64,000 nucleotides of DNA from Pseudomonadota bacterium (GTDB taxonomy: Bacteria; Pseudomonadota; Alphaproteobacteria; Sphingomonadales; Sphingomonadaceae). This document shows positions 8,208 through 16,433 of the stretch, in pieces. The translations under genes were made by a program, and so were the position numbers. The notes beneath the pieces are model-generated. The model saw nothing but the letters and a program-made list of their open reading frames with translations, was not told the origin of the DNA and made no database searches. The stretch is from assembly GCA_021847605.1 (NCBI GenBank), contig JAJZQN010000015.1, positions 1 to 64,000 on the forward strand. Direction: 5' to 3'. The stretch's first letter is position 1, and each line of letters begins with the position of its first letter.

Positions 8208-8927
8208 TTGTCCTGGACCGACGAGCGTATCGACCAGCTCAAGACGATGTGGGAACGTGGCCTGACCGCCAGCCAGATTGCCGACGAACTGGGCGGCGTC
8301 AGCCGCAATGCGGTGATCGGCAAGGCGCATCGCCTGGGCCTGCAATCGCGTCCCTCGCCCGTGAAGGCGAATGACGCCCCGCGTAAGGCAGCCGCCCCGG
8401 CGCGTAAGCCGGCGCCGGCCGCGCCTGTAGCAGCGACCCCTGCGCCAGCCCCCGTGGCGGAAACGCCCCGCGCTGCCGCTCCGACGCCGCCTGCTGCACC
8501 TGTTCGTGCGCCTGCCCCTATTGCGCAGCCTGCACCGCCGCCCGTGGCGGCGGCTTCTGGCTTGGACGACGCGGAAGCGCCCGCGCCCAAGCCCCGCATC
8601 ATTTCGGTCGGCCCCGGCGGCTTCCTGCGCCAGGGTCCGGGCGATCAGCAGGCGCCGATCCCGCCCGCGCCGCCGCGCCGTCTGGTTCCTGCCAAGCCCA
8701 GCCCGGAAATCGCGGACAAGACCAGCCTGCTCGATCTGACCGAACGGATCTGCAAATGGCCGATGGGCCATCCGGGCGAACCGGATTTCCATTTCTGTGG
8801 CGAAGCAGTGAACCCCGGCTTCCCCTATTGCGTCGAACATTGCGGCCGCGCCTATCAGGCGCAGTTGCCGCGCGGCACCCGCCGCCCGCCCCCGCCGCTG
8901 CCCTTCGGCGGCCCGCGCGTTCGCTAA
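8208..8927 (+). CDS. gcrA: GcrA cell-cycle regulator
   Basis: 239 residues starting with TTG at 8208, seven bases after AAGGAG (8195-8200). This gives MSWTDERIDQLKTMWERG, the family's typical start; an ATG frame from 8190 would bypass that site. Residues 1-45 form the DNA-binding helix-turn-helix (GLTASQIADELGGVSRNAVIGK). A proline/alanine-rich linker follows. The C-terminal domain (CKWPMGHPG, FHFCGEAV, PYCVEHCGRAY) binds sigma-70. GcrA activates genes whose promoters carry CcrM-methylated GANTC sites in alphaproteobacteria. Confidence 0.95.
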   Translation: MSWTDERIDQLKTMWERGLTASQIADELGGVSRNAVIGKAHRLGLQSRPSPVKANDAPRKAAAPARKPAPAAPVAATPAPAPVAETPRAAAPTPPAAPVRAPAPIAQPAPPPVAAASGLDDAEAPAPKPRIISVGPGGFLRQGPGDQQAPIPPAPPRRLVPAKPSPEIADKTSLLDLTERICKWPMGHPGEPDFHFCGEAVNPGFPYCVEHCGRAYQAQLPRGTRRPPPPLPFGGPRVR

Positions 8928-8932
8928 AAAAG

Positions 8933-8963
8933 AAAAGGCCGCCTCACCGGGCGGCCTTTTTTT
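8933..8963 (+). terminator. Terminator after gcrA
   Basis: GGCCGCC / GGCGGCC stem with a six-base loop, preceded by aaaa and followed by seven T. Confidence 0.9.
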
Positions 8964-8998
8964 GTGCCTAGCAACGGCGCTGGGCGATCGCCTCCTGC

Positions 8999-10180
8999 CT
9001 ATTCCCCCACCAGCTCAGGATGTTCCGCTTTCCAGACCATCGCTGCATGGATGCGCCGTTCGACGCTGGGATGATCGTAAAATAAAATCTCCTCCAGCCG
9101 CGATGGAGAGGAGGCGCGATATTCGATCGTCTTGACCAGCGCCTTGGCCAGCCCGTCCGGCTCATGGGCGACCGCCAGCGAAAAACGGTCGGCCGCACTC
9201 TCATCGAACCGGGTAATGCTGTTCATTACCGGCACCAGAAACAGTCCGATCACCGAAGCGACCGCCCACGCCACCGGCATATGCGCCGGATCGCCGATTG
9301 CCGCCCCGGCCCCGAACCATCGCGCCGCCACCAGGTAAAACCGATCCACCAGAAAAAAGAGCAGCATCGCCAGCAGGCTCATGCCCCCCGCCAGCCACAA
9401 TATATGATGTTCGGCATAATGGCCCATCTCATGACCCACGACGCCGCGCACCTCCGCAATATCCGCGCCGCGCTTGAACATGACATCGCTCATCGCGACC
9501 CGCGCCGTACCGAACAGGCCGGACACATTGGCGGTGTAGCGCTCCGACTGTTTCGATCCGTCGTAAATATAGATTTTGTCGCCCGGCACGCCCGCCCGCT
9601 TCGCCAGTTCGACGACGGCATCGCGCGTCGGGCCATTGGGCGCTGGGGTATAACGATTGAACAGCGGCTCGATCGCCACCGGCGCGATCACCACCATCAG
9701 GATGATCCCCACGACGACGACCAGCCCCGACCAGGCCCACCACCATCGCGGCGTCCGCCGCATCAGCGCATAAATGGCCATCGCCACCAGACCCAGCAAC
9801 GCAATGCTGATCGCCGACGACAGCAATGTCTCGCCCAGCCAGCCACCTAAGTCCTGACTGGTCAGGCCATAGCTGCGCTCCCGCCACCAATTGGCATAGA
9901 TTGACCACGGCAACTCGATCACCAACTGCATCACAAAGAAGCAGATGGCGCACAGAAACACGGTCAGGTTGCGCCGCCGCGCACTGATGCGTCCCGCCAC
10001 CCGCGCCAGCACGCCGCTGCGCCAGATCAGCACCATGGTGCCGATCGTCACCAGCATCCCCCACAGCAACAGCCAATGGCCACCCTGCGTATAGGCGATG
10101 GCCCGCTCATGCTGGGCAGGGGACAGGGTGACAAGATAGGCGGCCGTCGCCGCATCGGGATTGAAAGATGCCCCGGACAC
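8999..10180 (-). CDS. M48-family (Ste24-like) zinc metalloprotease
   Basis: 393 residues from GTG 10180, which has a GGAGG ten bases upstream; a GTG at 10201 would lie before that site. Several membrane helices precede the peptidase domain. Zinc ligands are His250 and His254 in VGHEMGH, and Glu327 in the downstream DESAADRF motif. This layout (M48 N-domain plus HExxH plus ExxAD) is that of CAAX-protease 1/Ste24 proteins. In bacteria these are membrane proteases whose substrates are generally unknown. It stands alone between two terminators. Confidence 0.9.
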   Translation of the reverse strand: MSGASFNPDAATAAYLVTLSPAQHERAIAYTQGGHWLLLWGMLVTIGTMVLIWRSGVLARVAGRISARRRNLTVFLCAICFFVMQLVIELPWSIYANWWRERSYGLTSQDLGGWLGETLLSSAISIALLGLVAMAIYALMRRTPRWWWAWSGLVVVVGIILMVVIAPVAIEPLFNRYTPAPNGPTRDAVVELAKRAGVPGDKIYIYDGSKQSERYTANVSGLFGTARVAMSDVMFKRGADIAEVRGVVGHEMGHYAEHHILWLAGGMSLLAMLLFFLVDRFYLVAARWFGAGAAIGDPAHMPVAWAVASVIGLFLVPVMNSITRFDESAADRFSLAVAHEPDGLAKALVKTIEYRASSPSRLEEILFYDHPSVERRIHAAMVWKAEHPELVGE

Positions 10181-10256
10181 GATATTCCCCCCTCCGATCA
10201 CCAGAAGAGATCAGCCTAACAGGGCGCCGCCACAGGTAAAGAGCGGGAATTACATA

Positions 10257-10290
10257 TAAAAAGGGCCGCTCCGACAGAGCAGCCCTTTTC
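10257..10290 (-). terminator. Terminator of the outer-membrane protein gene
   Basis: GGGCcGCTC / GAGCaGCCC stem with a five-base loop. The A run on its left becomes a T run on the minus transcript that leaves the OMP gene. Confidence 0.8.
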
Positions 10291-10334
10291 TTCTCACCAA
10301 ATGATGATCGGAACCAACCGATCAGCTTTCGTCA

Positions 10335-11174
10335 TCAGAAACGATAGCTGGTCGTCACCATCACGCTCTGGGTGTCGAACTTGTCGCCACGATTGATGCT
10401 GGCGCCACCCGACGGCGTGATGCGGAACGGGTTGGTCGCGGGTGCGCTGCCTGCGCCGACGTCGACGCTGTAATCGCCCACATTATAGCGGGTCCACAGA
10501 TAGCGCGCGCCGATCGAGAAATGGTCGGACACCTTGGCCTCGATGCCGCCACCCATGTTCCAGCCCCATGCCTTTTCCTCGGCCTTGTTTGCCGTGAAGC
10601 TGTTGGCCGTATTGCTGGTGCGGAAATAATTCTGCACCTGCGCATAGGATACGCCGCCGGTGATATAGGGCATGATGCCGCCCGGCGTGGTATAGCCTAC
10701 ACGCAGACGCCCATTGGCGTTCCAGTCGATCTTGCGCCGCATGGTGTAAAAGGCCGGGGTGGTGGAATATTCGCTCACCTTGTCATCGATGAAGGCTTTG
10801 CCGCCTTCAAGGACGGCGCCCACCACGAAGCTGCCGAACTGCTTGTCATAACCGACATGGCCCATCCACCCGATGGCGTTCTTGTCGGAATCGCATCCGC
10901 TGGCTGGCGTCGGACCACGCGCACCGCCGCCGCAGGTGCCGGGGGAAAAGGCGTTTGCGCCAGTCGTCGTCGTCACGACATCGTCAAAATTGCCGTCCGC
11001 ATCCGTGTCGAAACGCAGATGCTCACCCCCGTCCTTTTTCTGCCATGTCTTGCCGAACGACACACCGACATAGGGACCGGTCCAGTCTACTGCTCCGCTA
11101 TCCTGCGCCATCGCCGGCATCGAAAAGGCAAGCGCCACCGTGGCGCCAATTGGCGCGATATACTTGAATTTCAT
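10335..11174 (-). CDS. OmpA-like beta-barrel outer-membrane protein
   Basis: 279 residues. The signal peptide is probably cut after AMA (residue 23). The mature part is rich in aromatic, alternating strands (WTGPYVGVSFGKTW, WNMGGGIEAKVSDHFSIGARYLW) and ends in the barrel signature SYRF with terminal Phe. This fits the OmpA-like or Omp25/RopB eight-stranded barrel group. A loop region near 55-95 contains an acidic DTDADGNFDD stretch and two cysteines. The exact function (surface structure or porin) is not determinable. It has its own terminator and a divergent parE. Confidence 0.85.
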   Translation of the reverse strand: MKFKYIAPIGATVALAFSMPAMAQDSGAVDWTGPYVGVSFGKTWQKKDGGEHLRFDTDADGNFDDVVTTTTGANAFSPGTCGGGARGPTPASGCDSDKNAIGWMGHVGYDKQFGSFVVGAVLEGGKAFIDDKVSEYSTTPAFYTMRRKIDWNANGRLRVGYTTPGGIMPYITGGVSYAQVQNYFRTSNTANSFTANKAEEKAWGWNMGGGIEAKVSDHFSIGARYLWTRYNVGDYSVDVGAGSAPATNPFRITPSGGASINRGDKFDTQSVMVTTSYRF

Positions 11175-11333
11175 GGGATATTCTCCTCGCCTGTGGGGTG
11201 TTCCAAACCCCTGTCACGGTCGCTAACGGACGGACGGCCCAATTTGTTTCAAGGCGCTTTGTAACATTTGGTTGCCGCTGTGCCTTATATGCAACGCTTG
11301 CGCCCGACGGCGCGCCGCCTATAGCTTCTTTCC

Positions 11334-13310
11334 ATGTCCGAAGACCTGTTCGCTGCTCAGCCCGCCACCACCTCCGACTATGACGCTTCGACCATCGAAG
11401 TGCTGGAGGGGCTGGAGCCGGTCCGCCGTCGCCCCGGCATGTATATCGGCGGCACGGATGAGCGCGCCCTGCACCATCTGGCCAGCGAAGTGCTGGACAA
11501 CAGCATGGACGAAGCGGTCGCCGGTCACGCCACCCGGATCGAGGTGACGCTGGAGGTCGGCAACCGCCTGACCATCACCGACAATGGTCGCGGTATCCCG
11601 GTCGATCCGCACCCCAAATTCCCCGGCAAATCGGCGTTGGAAGTGATCCTCACCACCCTCCATTCGGGCGGCAAGTTCGAGGGGAAGGCCTATGCCACTT
11701 CGGGCGGCCTGCATGGTGTCGGCATCAGCGTGGTCAACGCCCTCTCGACCGACACCGTGGTGGAAGTCGCCCGCAACAAGGAATTGTTCCGCCAGAGTTT
11801 TTCCAAGGGGCTGCCTCAGACCGAATTGCTCAAGGTCGGCGCCGCCCCCAACCGGCGCGGCACGTCGGTCGCCTTCGTCCCCGATACGGAGATTTTCGGC
11901 GAACAGAAATTCAAGCCTGCCCGCCTGCACCGCCTTGCCCGGTCGAAAGCCTATCTGTTCGCGGGCGTCGAAATCCGCTGGAAATGCGCGCCCGAACTTA
12001 TCACCGACGATACGCCAGCCGAGGCCGTGTTCCAGTTTCCCGGAGGCCTTGCCGATCATCTGAGGGAACAGGTGGGGGATCGTGAGTGTGCCACCAGCGC
12101 CTTCTTTTCCGGCAATCAGGATTTCCCCGACGCCGCCGGTCGCGTGGAATGGGCCGTCGCCTGGCCGCTCTGGTCGGACGGCAGCTATAGCTGGTATTGC
12201 AACACCATCCCGACGCCCGATGGCGGCACCCATGAAGCGGGCCTGCGCGCTGCACTGGTCAAGGGCATCCGCGCCTTTGGCGACCTCATCGGTCAGAAAA
12301 AGGCGAAGGACATCACCGCCGATGACATCATGACCTCGTCGGAAATCATGCTATCCGTCTTCATCCGCGAACCGCAGTTTCAAAGCCAGACCAAGGATCG
12401 CCTGACATCCCCGGAAGCCACGCGCCTTGTCGAAAATGCCGTGCGCGACCATTTCGACCATTATCTGACCGACCATATGGATCGGGGCAAGGCGCTGCTC
12501 GCCTATGTCCTCGACCGCATGGATGAGCGACTGCGCCGCAAGCAGGAAAAGGAAGTCAAGCGCAAGACCGCCACCAACAGCCGCAAGCTGCGCCTGCCGG
12601 GCAAGCTCACAGACTGTTCGAACGACGACCCGGAAGGCGCTGAAATCTTTCTGGTCGAAGGGGACTCCGCCGGCGGCTCCGCCAAACAGGCCCGCGATCG
12701 CAAGACGCAGGCGATCCTGCCCCTGCGCGGCAAGATATTGAACGTCGCCAGCGCCAACAATGCCAAGATCCTCGCCAATCAGGAAATTGCCGACATGATC
12801 CTGGCGCTGGGCTGCGGCACGCGCAAGGATTGCAACCCGGATCATCTGCGCTACGAACGCATCGTCATCATGACCGACGCCGACGTCGACGGCGCGCATA
12901 TCGCGACATTGCTGATGACCTTCTTCTTTCAGGAAATGCCCGAACTGGTCCGACGCGGCCATCTCTATCTGGCCCAGCCCCCGCTCTATCGCCTCGTCGC
13001 AGGCGGCAAGAGCCTCTATGCGAAGGACGACGCCCATCGCGAGGAACTGCTGGCCAAGGAATTCAAGGGCAAGAAGGTCGAGGTCAGCCGCTTCAAGGGG
13101 CTGGGCGAAATGAACCCGATGCAGCTGCGCGAAACCACCATGGACCCCAAAACGCGCAGCCTCATCCGCATCACCCTGCCCGCCGATGTCGAGGAACGGG
13201 CAGGTGTGCGTGATCTGGTCGATCGTCTCATGGGTACCAACCCCGCCCATCGCTTCGCCTTCATTCAGGAAAATGCCGCAGCGGTGGACGAAGAAGCCAT
13301 CGACGCATGA
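11334..13310 (+). CDS. parE: DNA topoisomerase IV subunit B
   Basis: 658 residues of the GHKL/type IIA topoisomerase family. The ATPase domain carries RRRPGMYIGGTDERALHH, the Mg-ATP motif EVLDNSMDEAV, DNGRGIPV and the GLHGVGISVVNAL lid. The TOPRIM domain has EIFLVEGDSAGGSAKQARD and DADVDGAHI. The length near 650 and the SGGKFEGKAY motif indicate ParE rather than the longer GyrB. It pairs with ParC, not seen here, to unlink replicated chromosomes. It is transcribed away from the OMP gene across a 159-base divergent gap. Confidence 0.95.
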   Translation: MSEDLFAAQPATTSDYDASTIEVLEGLEPVRRRPGMYIGGTDERALHHLASEVLDNSMDEAVAGHATRIEVTLEVGNRLTITDNGRGIPVDPHPKFPGKSALEVILTTLHSGGKFEGKAYATSGGLHGVGISVVNALSTDTVVEVARNKELFRQSFSKGLPQTELLKVGAAPNRRGTSVAFVPDTEIFGEQKFKPARLHRLARSKAYLFAGVEIRWKCAPELITDDTPAEAVFQFPGGLADHLREQVGDRECATSAFFSGNQDFPDAAGRVEWAVAWPLWSDGSYSWYCNTIPTPDGGTHEAGLRAALVKGIRAFGDLIGQKKAKDITADDIMTSSEIMLSVFIREPQFQSQTKDRLTSPEATRLVENAVRDHFDHYLTDHMDRGKALLAYVLDRMDERLRRKQEKEVKRKTATNSRKLRLPGKLTDCSNDDPEGAEIFLVEGDSAGGSAKQARDRKTQAILPLRGKILNVASANNAKILANQEIADMILALGCGTRKDCNPDHLRYERIVIMTDADVDGAHIATLLMTFFFQEMPELVRRGHLYLAQPPLYRLVAGGKSLYAKDDAHREELLAKEFKGKKVEVSRFKGLGEMNPMQLRETTMDPKTRSLIRITLPADVEERAGVRDLVDRLMGTNPAHRFAFIQENAAAVDEEAIDA

Positions 13311-13353
13311 TACAGGCGCGGGCCTCCCTTGGTGGCGGCTCGCCTCTTCCCGC

Positions 13354-13425
13354 CGTTCGCTTCGAGGGAAGTCGAGGAGCCTTGGATGCGGTTCGGAACG
13401 TGTCTCGACCTGTTCGAAATGAACG
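13354..13425. repeat. Degenerate inverted repeat (cgttcgcttcgag type)
   Basis: Left arm cgttcgcttcgagggaagtc; right arm ends cgacctgttcgaaatgaacg. The arms are imperfect complements. It belongs with the more regular copy at 44474-44552 (cgttcgtgtcgagcgaagtc) and sits in the short parE-hydrolase gap. Confidence 0.55.
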
Positions 13426-13435
13426 AGCCTAGCCT

Positions 13436-14719
13436 GTGGGCCTCCGGCTTCTCTTCCTCGCGATGATCCTCGCGATCCTTCCCACGCCCGTCCGCGCCGC
13501 CCCCGATCCCGCCTATCAGTCGCGCGCAACCCAACTGGTCCACATCCTGTCCGCTCCCGGCGACGAAGAGGAATTTTTCGCTCCCCTCTTCCTCGATGCC
13601 GTACCCGTGGACCGTTGGCGCGCCATCGCCGCGGACCTGCGCGCCCAGCATGGAACCCCACAGGCGCTCGGCGCGGTGCAGCAGGACAGCGCCACCGCCG
13701 GACAGGTGGAAATCCGCTACGAACGCGCCACCGTCGGCTTCACGCTGGTCGTCGCTCCACAGGCGCCCAATCGCGTCGTCGGCCTGCATATTGTGGGCGT
13801 GAAGACCGCACAGGACAGCCTGGACAAGGTCATGGCCGATCTTGCCGCCCTGCCCGGCACCACGGCGCTCGCCATCGCGAAACTGGGCGACACGTCGCCG
13901 CAAATGCTCCTCGACCACCGCGCCGACGCGCAAATGGCGACCGGCTCCAGCTTCAAACTCTATCTTCTCGCCGAACTGGCCCGCTCCGTCTCCGTCCGCG
14001 AGCGGCGCTGGCGCGATGTGGTGCCGCTGGGACCAAAGAGCTTTTCGGGCCGCCTTATGAACTGGCCCGACAAGGCGCCGATGACGCTCTACAGCCTCGC
14101 CACCGCCATGATTGCCGAAAGCGACAATAGCGCCAGCGATACGCTGCATCACATTCTCGACCGCGATGATGTCGATGCCATGCTGGCCAGAACCGGCCAT
14201 GTCGACACCGCGAAAACCTTGCCGCTGCTCACCACGGCCGAGGCTTTCGCGCTCAAGGTGCCCGGCAATGCCGATCTGCGCGCCCGCTATGCTACAGCAA
14301 CGCCAGCCGCCCGTCGCGCCTTGCTGCGCGCAAATGCGGACCGCCTGTCCGCCGATCATGTCGATGTCGGCAGCGTCGCCGAAGTCCCGACCGCCATCGA
14401 CAGCGTCGAATGGTTCGCCTCGCCGCGCGACATGATTGGTCTGCTCGACTGGCTGCGCCTCCACGGCAGCGATGCGCTCCCCATCCTTGCGGTCAATCCC
14501 GGCATCCCGCCCGCCGACGCCAAGCGCTGGCGCTATCTGGGCTATAAGGGCGGCAGCGAACCCGGCGTCATGGCGATGAATTTCCTCGCCCAGCGGCAGG
14601 ACGGCCAATGGCTTACCCTCACCGCAAGCTGGAACGATCCCGCCACCCGCGTCGAAGAAGGTAAATTCGTCGCCCTCATGACGAGGGCGCTCAACATCAT
14701 GGCGGCGGGTGGAAAATAG
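13436..14719 (+). CDS. Class A beta-lactamase-like serine hydrolase, secreted
   Basis: 427 residues with an N-terminal signal peptide (LRLLFLAMILAILPTPVRA). An N-terminal DUF-like region of about 90 residues is followed by the beta-lactamase/transpeptidase fold. SxxK is at Ser171-Lys174 (SSFK), SDN at 229-231, and the third motif is KGG at 371-373 in place of KTG. The set suggests a penicillin-interacting hydrolase. Whether it degrades beta-lactams or acts on peptidoglycan or esters is open. GTG 13436 is taken as the start because it supplies the whole signal peptide; the ribosome site is weak and ATG 13463 is an alternative. Confidence 0.82.
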   Translation: MGLRLLFLAMILAILPTPVRAAPDPAYQSRATQLVHILSAPGDEEEFFAPLFLDAVPVDRWRAIAADLRAQHGTPQALGAVQQDSATAGQVEIRYERATVGFTLVVAPQAPNRVVGLHIVGVKTAQDSLDKVMADLAALPGTTALAIAKLGDTSPQMLLDHRADAQMATGSSFKLYLLAELARSVSVRERRWRDVVPLGPKSFSGRLMNWPDKAPMTLYSLATAMIAESDNSASDTLHHILDRDDVDAMLARTGHVDTAKTLPLLTTAEAFALKVPGNADLRARYATATPAARRALLRANADRLSADHVDVGSVAEVPTAIDSVEWFASPRDMIGLLDWLRLHGSDALPILAVNPGIPPADAKRWRYLGYKGGSEPGVMAMNFLAQRQDGQWLTLTASWNDPATRVEEGKFVALMTRALNIMAAGGK

Positions 14720-14756
14720 GACGGGTTCCTCTCCGCTCCTTTCACACCCTTAAACC

Positions 14757-14787
14757 CGTCATGCCGGACCTGATCCGGCATCCCGCT
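14757..14787. repeat. Short hairpin repeat (atgccgga / tccggcat)
   Basis: cgtc followed by a perfect eight-base stem around cctga, then cccgct. This is a common interspersed unit in sphingomonad intergenic DNA. There is no T run, so it is unlikely to be a classic terminator. Confidence 0.6.
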
Positions 14788-15026
14788 GCCTTTCTTCCGC
14801 GACAGTGCAAACACAGCGCCGCGAAAATCCATCCAACATCGCAAAATTTCGCTGTCCTACGTCTCGCTGCCGCCTCTAGTCTAAACGGCCCAAACCCACC
14901 TCTCCGACACCCGCTCCCGCGCACGCGCGCCCCGTCCGCGCGCACCCGCGCGAATGCCGTGAACTTTGGCGGTGAAAACGCATGCACGATTATAGAAAAA
15001 TCGTATCGGATCAGCCGCTTGTCGCC

Positions 15027-15049
15027 AAAGTTGACGTAACGTCAACTTT
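15027..15049. promoter_or_regulatory. Perfect 23-base operator-like palindrome
   Basis: AAAGTTGACGT, one central A, then ACGTCAACTTT. The two 11-base arms are exact complements. Odd-centred ACGT-flanked dyads of this sort are bound by MerR-type and other dimeric regulators, but the identity is an inference. It lies between two convergent genes, so its target is not obvious. Confidence 0.5.
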
Positions 15050-15209
15050 CCGGGCAAACCGAATCACGCCCGCGAAGCGCCTCATGTGCGCCGGCACCCA
15101 TTGGCACCACCGCGGCTCGCAACAATCGAACAAGCACACGACAGAAAAATTCAAAATTACCGGGAAATATGGGAAGCTAAGCGCCGAACGTCCAACAAAC
15201 TGGCATGGA

Positions 15210-16001
15210 TCAGGCGGTCAAAGCCTCGACCAGCGCCTTGACCTTCTTCTGCCGCCATTGCGGCGTCGGCGCGATCAGCCAATAGGCAAGCGCGTTAGCG
15301 TTCGCCTCACCGACCGGCCGCACCCGGCCCGCATCGATGTCTGCCTGCGCCAGCAATTGTGGCACGGTCGCCCGGCCAAAGCCGCTCGCAGCCGCCTCGA
15401 TCGCCAGACCACCGTCCGCCACCTTGATGATCGCGGGTTCATCATCCGCCGGGCAACCCGGCCATCCGATCCGCTGCTCCGGCCCACCGCTGGCAGCCTC
15501 GACCGTCACGAACGCCCCATCGGCGATCCGCATGCCCTCATGCTCGCCGGCGTCCGCCGACAGCCGAATGGCGATGTCCAGATTGGCCTCGGTGAAATCC
15601 AGCGCGTCGTCCGCCGCGATCAGCTGAAACGTCAGGTCGGGCTGGCTCGCGGCATAGGCCGCCAGACGCGGTTGCAGCCATTTGGCGCTGATGTCGCGCG
15701 GCGCTGCGATGGTCAGCGCATTGCTCGACTGCCCCGCCTGCATCGCCCGGACCGCTTCCTCAAACTCCAGGAACCCGGCCCGCAGCGCGTCCAGCCCCGC
15801 TTCCGTCTCCGGCGTCAGTTCCAGCCCCTTGGGCGTGCGGCGAAACAGCACCACGCCCAGCATATCTTCCAGCGCACGGATCTGCTGCCCCACGGCCGCC
15901 GGCGTGACCGCCAGTTCATCGGCCGCGCGGGTGAAGGACAGATGCCGCGCCGCCGCATCCAGCACGCGCAGGCCGTTAAGCGGCAAATGGGTGCGCTTCA
16001 T
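15210..16001 (-). CDS. LysR-family transcriptional regulator (GcvA-like)
   Basis: 263 residues. The N-terminal winged helix-turn-helix (LRVLDAAARHLSFTRAADELAVTPAAVGQQIRALED) is split here by description only; the LxxLNGLRVLDAAARHLSFTRAA start is that of GcvA-type regulators. A type 2 periplasmic-binding-like effector domain follows from about residue 95, somewhat shorter than usual. Its start overlaps the end of apaG by four bases (ATGA), so it is translated with apaG. The target genes are unknown. Confidence 0.85.
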   Translation of the reverse strand: MKRTHLPLNGLRVLDAAARHLSFTRAADELAVTPAAVGQQIRALEDMLGVVLFRRTPKGLELTPETEAGLDALRAGFLEFEEAVRAMQAGQSSNALTIAAPRDISAKWLQPRLAAYAASQPDLTFQLIAADDALDFTEANLDIAIRLSADAGEHEGMRIADGAFVTVEAASGGPEQRIGWPGCPADDEPAIIKVADGGLAIEAAASGFGRATVPQLLAQADIDAGRVRPVGEANANALAYWLIAPTPQWRQKKVKALVEALTA

Positions 16002-16402
16002 TCGGCGACCGCCGGTGCGATCAGGGCGAAATGGGGAATGGTCACGTCGAAAGTCTCTCCGCTGGCGCCCAGCATATGATAGCGGCCCTTCATCGATCCG
16101 GTCGGCGTATTGAGCGGACAGCCCGACACATAGTCATAGCTCCTGCCCGGCTGCACCACAGGCTGCTCGCCGACTACACCGTCACCATCAACATGATGCT
16201 GCCCGCCGCGACCATCGGTGATCGTCCAGTGCCGGGTCAGCAATTGCACCGGCTGATCCCCGCTATTCTCGATGCGGATATGATAGGCCCAGAACCACCG
16301 CCCCCGGTCAGGTTCGGATTGCTCGGGCAGGAACGTCACGGCGACATGCACCGTAATGTCCCGCGTCGTCGCGTGAAAGGGAAAGAGCGCAAACACGGTC
16401 AT
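15998..16402 (-). CDS. apaG: ApaG domain protein
   Basis: 134 residues, a single ApaG fibronectin-III-like fold. Visible motifs include FWAYHIRIENSGDQPVQLL, RHWTITDGRG, VVGEQPVVQPG and FDVTIPHFAL. The family has been linked to Co/Mg resistance and binds pyrophosphate-type ligands, but its biochemical role is unclear. It lies 31 bases after metZ and overlaps the lysR start, so it sits in the same minus-strand run. Confidence 0.92.
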   Translation of the reverse strand: MTVFALFPFHATTRDITVHVAVTFLPEQSEPDRGRWFWAYHIRIENSGDQPVQLLTRHWTITDGRGGQHHVDGDGVVGEQPVVQPGRSYDYVSGCPLNTPTGSMKGRYHMLGASGETFDVTIPHFALIAPAVAE

Positions 16403-16433
16403 GGCCTAGAAATGCGCCCTGCCTTTCCTTCCG

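Larger units (their letters stand above)
14720..15209. other. 490-base convergent intergenic region
   Basis: No convincing gene. It holds a short hairpin repeat (14757-14787) and a perfect 23-base palindrome (15027-15049). The part around 14890-14960 is very GC-rich and low in complexity, while 14985-15180 is less so. Frames across it are antisense shadows or lack ribosome sites. Confidence 0.6.

Noticed and set aside
12351-14608. Two minus-strand frames over 430 codons opposite parE and the hydrolase
   Set aside because: Antisense shadows; both true genes have full motif sets on the plus strand.
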